A stretch of 64,000 bases of DNA from positions 20,329,001-20,393,000 of the forward strand of contig NC_084943.1 in NCBI RefSeq assembly GCF_958298935.1, read 5' to 3'. Every line of letters starts with the position of its first letter. The first letter of the stretch is position 1. The position numbers and the translations under genes are program-made. This DNA is from Phragmites australis. Its lineage: Eukaryota > Streptophyta > Magnoliopsida > Poales > Poaceae. The notes below the pieces were generated by a model. It saw only the letters and a list, made by a program, of their open reading frames with translations, searched no databases and was not told the DNA's origin. Shown here one piece after another: positions 56,236-64,000 of this stretch.

Positions 56236-57289
56236 GTAAGGAGTGTTGTAGACATTATGCTTTCTGCATTCGTGACATTGAGGATACAAGTTTAGGCAAC
56301 AACGAGCCTTATGCTTGCTGTGAATTGAGTGCATCTATATTCTAAATCTGAGAGGGGGGGGGGGGTGGGGATTCAATCTATAAGGAACTCATTTTATTCC
56401 AACTATATGTTTCACACACTGTTCAATTTGCTGCATTATGTGTGCCTGACATGTTCACCATATTTGCATCATATTTTCTATGTCCAAACACAACTACCTC
56501 CTTATCTTTATCAGATATCTCCAGTAGCACAACCTCTCATATCACCCGCCTACCTCTGCACTACCTTAGCCCTAAAGCTTGTCGCCAGTGACCTATATCA
56601 TCAAGAAGCTGCTCAACGACGATGAGGTGTGTGACCAATGGATGATCGTAGCATGGAGCAAGAGATGCCTGGACATAAAGGTGAGTGGGAAGGTTCTCGG
56701 TAACATCAGCTGCAGTAGAAAAGGTCAGGCGACACTCCCGCTACCATTGACGGAGGCAATGGTAGCGACAAAGGTTGTGTGATGGAGAAGGGGGGGAGGA
56801 GTGTGTGCACTTCAAGGTAGTGGACACCAACCCCAGTGGTTGTGACAGTGGTGCAGGTTGTTCGTAACACTGGAAACACCAAGTTATTTGGACACCGTTC
56901 CTCGGACATGGATATAATCAAATCATTTCTTCCGGGAGGATAAAATTGATGAAGAGCCCCAGGGTATAGGCCATGCGTGGCATAGCTTTCAGCATCTTTT
57001 GTTTGTTGCCAAACTTTGCAAACAAAGTTAGGCACATTTAGTTTTTTTTTTGGCAATTGCTTGGTTTACCATCGAAGTTTTCGTATGATGAATTTCTTTC
57101 CACCACTGTGGGCTACCTCATGTTTGTTGAATTTATGATTGATGTCTTTGCAAATCTTGCAATCCAGAAGGTTTCCTCTGTCATATTTCACCTTTTCAAC
57201 TTTTGACATGGTAATTTATTGTAGCCACTATAATAAAACTATTTTCATCAAAATTATTAAGCTAACACCATAATCAAACAAGTACCAGA
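56078..57289 (+). pseudogene. Array unit 5 (duplicate of unit 3)
   Basis: Same content as unit 3, shifted by 3,321 bp from 56236 on: exon-like segment at 56579-56782, Pumilio-like stretch near 57129, and the 12-G run at 56354-56365. Confidence 0.6.
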
Positions 57290-59556
57290 AGATTTTCTGC
57301 ACTGCTCCATGTTTGCTCGTTGTTGCATGGTTTGGTTTGGTTCAGTCCTGAGTGAATGCTACTGCATACCAGGTTCAGGTAAGGCAACTATGAGATTTGA
57401 ACCTTTATGAAAGTTTGCAGGTGATCTGCATAGATAGGCATGCCATGTAAGGAGTGTTGTTGACATTATGCTTTCTGCATTCGCGGCATTGCAGGTACAA
57501 GTTGAAGCAATAGTGAGCCTTATGTTTGCTATGAAGTCGAGTGCAAAGTATATCATCTGTATTCTGGACCTAACAGGAGACGGGGATTCAATCTTTCAGG
57601 AAATCATTTTATACCTACTATATGTTTCACACACTTTGTTCAATTTGTTGCATTATGTGTCCCTGACATGCTCACCTTCTTTGCATCATATTTTCTATGT
57701 CCAAACAAAACTACCACCTTAACTTTATCAAATATCTCTAGTACCAAATCCTCTCACATCACCCACCTCCCTCTGCACAATCTCAGCCCTAAAGCACGTC
57801 GCCGGTGACCTATATCATCAAGAAGCCACCCGACGGTGATGAGCTATGCGGCCTATGGGTTGTCGTGGTGTGGAGACAGAGATACCTAGATGTAAAGGAG
57901 ATTGGGAAGGTTCTCAGTAACATCAACTGCAGTAGCAAAGGTCAGGCGACAGTCTTGCTACCATTGGCAGAGGCAATGACAACAGCATTCTAGGTAGTGG
58001 ACACCAACCCTGGCAGCTGTGATAGCGATGCAAGTTCTTCTGAACACTATAAACACCAAATTAATTGGACATTGTTCCTCAAACAAAAATATAATGAAAT
58101 TATCTCTTCTAGGAGGATAAAATTGATGATGAGCCCCAGGGTATAGGCCATGTGTTGCATAGCTTTCAGCATAATTAGTTTATTGCCAAACTTTGCCAAC
58201 AAAGTTAGGCGCATTTAGTTGTTTTTTGGCAATTGCTTGGTTTACCATCGATGTTCTTGTATGATAATTTTTTTCCACCGTTGTGGGATACCTCATGTTT
58301 GTTGAACTTATGACTGATGCCTTTGCAAATCATGAAGTCCAAATGGTTCACTCTATCATATTTCATGTACTCAACTTTTGATATGGTAATTTATTATAGC
58401 CAGTATAACAAAAACTATTTTCATCAAAGTGGGCCGGTGCATCCACAAGTTGTTCGACACACCCATAAGGTGTTTCGCAAAAGCTTTGTCGCTGGGGAGA
58501 TCTATTGAGAGGAGACGTGAAGCCGAAGCTCTGCTACATTTCAATGCTGTGCGATTTCACCACCAGTCGTGTTCACCAAGCCTCGCCGATGGGAAGCTCT
58601 GATGATCGAAGCCTCACCTCTGAGGGATGATTTTTAAACCAACTCGATAGTTGAGGGACCAAAAATGGACTTTTTCCTTGAACTAATAACTGACATCTTT
58701 GTAAACCATGTAGTCCAAAAGGTTCCATGTGTCATATTTCAACTCTTCAACTCTTGCAAACCATGTTGTGTGTGTCGCACACACACAAAGACATGTATGC
58801 AACATCTGTGTGTCACACACTCACATAAGTAATGAATACATACATACTTATTCTAGTTAACATTTCTTTTTGGAGAATGGAATTCCTCCTCTATGATATG
58901 CAATTATAAGAAGATTTTCTCGGAGGGTCCTGACCATGAGTTCATACCTCATGTTTGTTGAACTGATCATTGATATCTTTGCAAATCGAGCAGTCCTGAA
59001 GGTTCCCTATGTCATATTTCACCTTTAACTTCTACAAACAGTGTTGTGTGTGTTGCACACACAGAGACACGTACTCATGATCTATGTGTCACACACTTAG
59101 GTAAGTAATGAATACATACAGACTTATTTGAGTTAGGATTTCTTTTTTTGGAGTGTGTAATTCCTCCTCTTTGATATGACACTATAAGGAGATTTTCTCG
59201 GAGGGTCATGACCATGAGTTCATACCTCATGTTTGTTGAACTGATGCTTACGTGTTTGCAAATCATGCAATCCAGAAGGTTCCCTCTGTCATATTTCGCC
59301 TCTTCAACTTTTGACATGGTAATTATTGTAGCCAGTACAATAAAAACTATATTCATCAAAGTTAATAATGCTGATGCCATAAGCAGACAAGTAACGGAAG
59401 ATTTCCTGCACTGCTCCATGTTTGCTCATTGATGCATGGTTTGGTTTGGTTTGATTATGAGTGAATGCTACTGCATACCAAGTTCAGGTAAGGCAACTCT
59501 GAGATTTGAACCTTAATAGAAGTTTATGCTGTGATCTGCATAGGCAGGCATGCCAG
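56236..59556 (+). repeat. 3,321-bp tandem duplication, copy 2
   Basis: Direct continuation of copy 1. A further 35 bp of identity (59557-59591) follows before the sequence diverges (C versus T at 59592, then GAGGATACAAG versus GCAGGTACAGG). This places the crossover in the conserved GGTAAGGAGTGTTGTAGACA stretch. Confidence 0.9.
57290..59398 (+). pseudogene. Array unit 6 (duplicate of unit 4)
   Basis: Same content as unit 4, shifted by 3,321 bp: exon-like segment at 57805-57993 and Pumilio-like stretches near 58304, 58684, 58959 and 59238. Confidence 0.6.
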
Positions 59557-61358
59557 GTAAGGAGTGTTGTAGACATTATGCTTTCTGCATTTGTGACATT
59601 GCAGGTACAGGTTCAGGCAACAGCAAGCATATTATGTTTTTTGTGAAGTTGAGTGCAGAGTATATCATATGTATTCGAAATCTGAGAGGGGGATGGGGAC
59701 TCAATCTTTAAGGAAATCATTTTATTCCTACTATATGTTTCACACACTTTGTTCAATTTGCTACATTATGTGTGCCTGACACGCTCACCTTCTTTGCATC
59801 ATATTTTCTATGTCCAAACACAACTACCTCCTTAACTTTATCAAATATCTCCAGTAACATGACCTCTCACATCACCCGCCTCCCTCTACACTATCTCAGC
59901 CCTAAAGCATGTTGCCGGTGACCTATATCATCAAGAAGCCGCTCGACGGCGATGAGGTGTGAGGCCTATGGGTTGTCGTGGCGTGGAGCAAGATATTCCT
60001 AGACGTAAAGGTGATTGGCAAGGCTCTCAGTGACATCAGCTGCAGTAGCAAAGGTCAGGAAACACTCTCGCTACCGTCGACAGAGGCAATGGCAACAACA
60101 AAGGTTGAGTGAGGGCGAATGGGGGAGGAGGAGTGCGTGCACTTCAAGGTGGTGGACATCAACCCTCACAGTTGTGACAACGGTGCAGGTTGTTATGAAC
60201 ACCGGAAACTCTAAATTATTTGTACACCATTCCCCATACACGGATATAATAAAATCATCTCTTCTAGGAGGATAAAATTGATGAAGAGCCCCAGGGTATA
60301 GGCCATGTGTGGCATACCTTTCAGCATCATTGGTTTATTGCCAAAATTTTCCAACAAAGTTAGGCGCATTTGGTTTTTTTTTTTTTGGCAATTGGTTGGT
60401 TTACCAACAAAGTTTTCGTATGATGAATTTTTTCCACCACTATGGCCTACCTCAAGTTTGTTGAGCTGATGACTGACGTCTTTGCAAATCTTGCAGTCCA
60501 GAATGTTCCCTCTATCATATTTCACCTCTTCAAGTTTTGACATAGTAATTTATTTTAGCCAGTATAATAAAAATTATTTTCATCAAAGTTATTATGTTGA
60601 TGCCATAAGCAGAGAAGTAGCAAAAGATTTCCTACATTGCTCAATATTTGTTCGTGTTTACTGAACTAATTACTGACATCTTTGCAAATCATGTAGTCTA
60701 GAAGGTTCCCTCTATCATATTTTACCTCTTCAACTTTTTCAAACCATGTTGCGTGTGTCGCACACACACAAAGACATGTGAGCATGATCTGTGTGTCACA
60801 CACTCACATAAGTAATGCATGCAGACATGCTTATTCTTGTTAAGATTTCTTTTTGGAGCATGGAAATCCTCCTCTGTGATTTGCAATTATAAGAAGATTT
60901 TCTCAAAGAGTCCTGAACATGAGTTTGTAACTCATGTTTGTTGAACTGATCATTGATGTCTTTGCAAATCAAGCAGTCCAAAAGGTTCCCTCTATCATAG
61001 TTAACCTCTTAAACTTCTACAAACCATGTTGTGTGTATTGGACACACATAGACATACGCATAATCTGTGTGTTGCACACTCACATAAGTAATGAATACAT
61101 AGACTTGTTCTAGCTAGGATTTCTTTTTTTGCAGTGTGCAATTCCTCCTCTACGACATGACACTATAAGGAGATTTTCTCATAGGGTCATGAACATGAGT
61201 TCATACCTCATGTTTGTTGAACTGATGACTTACATATTTGCAAATCATGCAATCCAAAAGGTTCCCTCTGTCATATTTCACCTCTTCAACTTTTGCAAAC
61301 CATGTTGTGTGTATAGCATGCGCACACACCGCACAGGAGTAGGAATACATATAGGCTT
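59399..61358 (+). pseudogene. Array unit 7 and degenerate right end
   Basis: The exon-like segment at about 59918-60110 is frame-broken (a stop shortly after GDEV). Pumilio-like stretches lie near 60466 (ELMTDVFANLAVQNV), 60668, 60943 and 61213 (ELMTYIFANHAIQKV). The array is cut at 61358 by the gypsy LTR. Confidence 0.55.
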
Positions 61359-61921
61359 TGTTGACAATTTGTGAATCACGTGAAGAATGTAGAGGATACT
61401 TCCTATAGCAGAATCACACGAGGAACACACAGATTAGTACATGTTCAAATCCCCCTAAGGATAATAAACCTACGTCTTGTGGCCTTGTATTGATCTTCGA
61501 GACAATAGTACAAGGGGGTTCTTGGGTAACCTAGATACATCTAAACCTTGTCGAGGGCTCCTTGCTTGTAGTCTCGGTGATATGTCGATGCATATCGCAA
61601 TTATAGAAGGTTCAAAGGTTTGATGCTCCTAAAGGCTTAGGGCTTGTTTGTTGGACTTCAATGGACTTGTCCTCCGTAGAGTCTCTTGGCTCCGTATATA
61701 TATGGGGGTCGTCGTGTATCTCCTAGACTCCTTCCTGAGTAGGATTTTGATATCCTTAGAGATAAACTTTCATATTTGTGAGAGTATATGTGGGCAGTTT
61801 CCATACATCTAGGGATTCCTTTCCTAGGTACAGATGTATGCTCTGACAATACAGGAAACCCTATAGGATCTAGATACATATAGGATACTAATATATAGTA
61901 GTTTTATACTACGCATCATCA
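61359..61921 (-). repeat. 3' LTR of the gypsy element
   Basis: On the minus strand it starts TGATGATGCGTAG (61921) and ends ATTGTCAACA (61359). It has a TATA-like CATATATATACGG (minus strand, about 61694-61706). The lower end adjoins array sequence (GAATACATATAGGCTT). Confidence 0.65.
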
Positions 61922-62644
61922 AGCCCCCATCAGTACATGAAATGAGGCTTTGATGGATCAAAAACTTAGTTAACAAAAATAAACATTTTGACAAACTATT
62001 TCTTTGAGTAGTAACTTGGGTCCCTGGATAGGATGGCACATCTATCTAGGATATGGAGTTCTCAGATCGTCTAGTGAGGATTTTGAATACCTCCGAGTTC
62101 TCACATGAGCCCTTGAGCAGGTATTCCATCTGAGTAGGAATTCTGAGTTGTTTCAGAAATATTATCCGAACGTTTTGAAAGGACGGGAAGAAAAGACTCA
62201 TCGCTGACTAGGTTTGAAATTTGAACTATCATAGTGGACATTTTTGCCTAGTGGTGAAAAGAAGATTTGGCAAAGGATCATGATGACATTTAGAAACTAT
62301 GCGTGTTTGGTGGAGTAGTGCACTAGTCTCCCCAGGGTACTGTTTCAACTACCACGCATGTGTTGAAAGAGATTCTAAGCATTGAATGAGATGAGACATT
62401 GGCATAGGACATTGTAGCCCTGAGTTGTACTCCAAACAATTACCTTGCTAGTCGAAGAGTCGTCAAGCACCTCTTTATTTACACGAGCTTGCTGAGTAGA
62501 CGTGATTTGATCTCCAGTAGACCCTTGGTTTACCGCGAATCATTATGGCTCCCAACTCACCGTAAGACGCCATAATGATTTGACCTCTGGTAGACCCTTG
62601 GATGACTATGAGGACTTCATGGTTAGGTTTAGAGACTAAAGCGA

Positions 62645-63140
62645 ATGACTTGGAGCGACAAGTACTCGCGGTTGCCTCATGACCTAGAGGCCCTCTTTAA
62701 ACCCAGGTCGGTGAGCACATGTAACTCTCAGGAGGTTATGGTTAGGGTTCCACCACCATCAGGGTCTCTACCTTCGTCACCAAAGTCTCCCCCTCTAGCA
62801 CCACCTCCTTCACAAGCTAAGTCAAATTCCTGTGTTGAAGTCTACGTCATCTCTTCCAATGACAATGAAATGGAGGAGGTTGCAGTGGTCGGTCCGGTCG
62901 GCATTGAGCTCGGGTAGCTTAGCGAAGCTCCAATTGTCAAGCCCTTGTATATGCACTAAGAGGAGGTGGACTCTCCTGGAAGAGGAGATACATGAGGAGG
63001 AGGGAACGGCTGAGGAGAAGAAGGAAGAGGCCAAGGGTTCCACTTTATCATCATACCCAAGTGATGACCACAACGATGACAGCGGAGCATCCGACTACTA
63101 TATCATCTGCTCCAAGGGGAGAAACCTTAGTGTAGGCTCT
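62645..63140 (+). pseudogene. Antisense ORF of the gypsy element, frameshifted
   Basis: Plus-strand frame 62645-62917 (proline/serine-rich, then VEVYVISSNDNEMEEV) continues in another frame from about 62900 (KRRWTLLEEEIHEEEGTAEE, SDDHNDDSGASDYYIICSKG) to about 63140. It is opposite in direction to pol. Charged, low-complexity composition with a YYIICSKG-like end recalls the antisense gene of Grande-type elements. Function unknown; a frameshift near 62900-62917 breaks it in this copy. Confidence 0.5.
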
Positions 63141-63863
63141 TCTATTAGGGTCTTCTCCTTCTTCCTCTCCCTGCACGATATTGTGCTAGAACTTAGGATC
63201 TCTTTTGGACCTTCTTTTGGATGTATAGTTTCCTTAGCATATAAGTTATCTATAAAATAGCACTCAAAAATTTGTTAATAAATTCTCTACATTCAATTGA
63301 GATGTTTGTGTATGAATCTGGGACTCCCTGGGTATTGAATGTAGAAAGCATGTGATAGCTTATCATGTTTTGTTTCAAACATGTTTTCTTCTCATTAGTT
63401 CAGGGGATTTGTAGTCACTTGTTAGGATTCATAATGTGGATAGCCTTAGTTCCAACTTGAGTGAAAAGCATCATAGCCTTCAGGCACTCGAGGACTTGAT
63501 AAGGAACTTCACAATCCCTAGAGTTGTGACTTTAACATATCATCCAATCTTGTCGGAATCCACTTTGAAACATGCACAATATTCTATTTTTAGCTTTGAG
63601 TACCGAGTACCCGTTAAGCCCTGGTCTGGTTATCTGGGAAGTGTTCCTAGATAAATAGTCTGAATAAGAGGAAGAAATTAATTTAAAAATCATACCACCC
63701 TTGTAGTCATAGAGAAAATCTTTCGGTAACCTCGACCACCTGAATAGTGGCTTACCTTGTTGCCCGGCAATGAATTGCAAGGTCGAATGGACAAGGTGAA
63801 AAAAGTTTCATTCAACTTTTTGGGTAATATGACAACTACTATTACAAAATTTATCCTAAGTAC

Positions 63864-64000
63864 TTACACATTGAACTTACAAAGCAGGTCTATATTCCGT
63901 GAGTTTTTAAGGGCTTTACAATCTTCTATTGCTAACATATACGACTCAGGACGATTAGATTCAACCACCGTATAAGGACCTTCCCACACATAGAACTAGA
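63864..64000 (-). CDS. Gypsy pol polyprotein, C-terminal end (partial)
   Basis: The minus-strand frame enters from beyond the window and ends with TAA at 63866-63864. It reads WEGPYTVVESNRPESYMLAI and then NSRNIDLLCKFNV, which match the integrase C-terminal WEGPY...L-N-WN--HL--FY pattern of gypsy elements. Only about 45 codons are visible, so activity cannot be judged. Confidence 0.75.

Larger units (their letters stand above)
45102..61358 (+). repeat. Tandem array of decayed gene-like units with Pumilio-like segments
   Basis: Units begin with RGATTTYCTGCACTGCTCCATGTTTGCTCG near 45102, 47112, 52750, 53969, 56078, 57290 and 59399, with a degenerate start near 60625. Each unit repeats, in order: a TTTGGTTTGGTT stretch, splice-like segments, the exon-like YIIKKL peptide segment, a GTTAGGCRCATTTGG segment, CA/TG-rich palindromes and segments reading as a Pumilio repeat. 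Interruptions are a solo LTR (48882-52512) and the gypsy LTR that ends the array. Every copy I translated is broken. Confidence 0.75.
61359..64000 (-). mobile_element. Ty3/gypsy retrotransposon (Tat-like), right part outside the window
   Basis: Minus orientation. A 563-bp LTR occupies 61359-61921 and is preceded on the minus strand by the purine tract TGATGGGGGCT. Then come about 1.9 kb with an antisense ORF, then the C-terminal end of pol at 63864-64000, which runs off the window. It inserted into the tandem array. Antisense ORFs between pol and the 3' LTR are known for Tat-lineage elements such as Grande. Confidence 0.75.

Noticed and set aside
45000..61358. CRISPR-like repeat array
   Set aside because: The repeats are kilobase gene-like units in a plant genome, not short repeats with unique spacers.

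Overview
The window is nuclear DNA of a plant, almost certainly a grass. Three independent signs point there: host genes with plant-only domains (GRAS, DVL/ROTUNDIFOLIA4-like), a GRAS gene whose base composition falls sharply from a very GC-rich 5' half to a balanced 3' half as is common in grasses, and a dense crowd of grass-type transposable elements (Sireviruses, CACTA elements with subterminal repeats, Tourist and Stowaway MITEs, a tRNA-derived SINE, Tat-like gypsy). I cannot name the species. Nothing bacterial, organellar or CRISPR-like is present.

Layout. 1-3.66 kb: promoter and intronless GRAS gene of the LISCL (SCL9/SCL14/SCL33) type. 3.66-8.47 kb: a young Ty1/copia retrotransposon, complete with 247-bp LTRs and a CATGA target duplication but broken in its reverse transcriptase, sitting about 0.5 kb behind the GRAS stop. 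8.5-17 kb: a Tourist MITE and a decayed minus-strand Sirevirus with an extra ORF between pol and its 3' LTR. 18.3-19.8 kb: a hAT element nested in a MITE. 19.8-28.8 kb: two diverged tandem copies of one intergenic block, each later hit by different transposons, including two CACTA elements. 29.9-30.9 kb: an LTR-like sequence.

31-35.3 kb is the second gene island: a plus-strand DVL/RTFL small-peptide gene converging on a minus-strand, 11-exon AVT1-type amino acid transporter gene (573 codons, reconstructed from splice sites, every intron GT-AG and frame-consistent). A 55-bp tandem duplication repeats the splice donor of its third intron.

35.5-44.4 kb is again transposon-rich: hAT MITE, CACTA-type sequence split by a Sirevirus LTR, a poly(A)-tailed retroposon, a SINE with perfect target duplications, a second Tourist MITE, and a cluster of CGGTTACCG palindromes. 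45.1-61.4 kb is a tandem array of at least seven decayed gene-like units; parts read as a Pumilio RNA-binding repeat and another part as an unrecognised exon-like peptide. One 3,321-bp double unit is repeated in tandem with no difference that I found. The array is interrupted by a 3.6-kb solo LTR and is truncated on the right by a gypsy element that runs off the window and carries an antisense ORF next to its pol end.

No pathway links the three host genes; they are ordinary neighbours separated by nested transposons. The most interesting signals are the Pumilio-like array with its very recent duplication, the duplicated splice donor, the palindrome-bearing Sirevirus with an extra ORF, the differential transposon filling of the tandem block, and a 52-bp-arm foldback inside a CACTA element.
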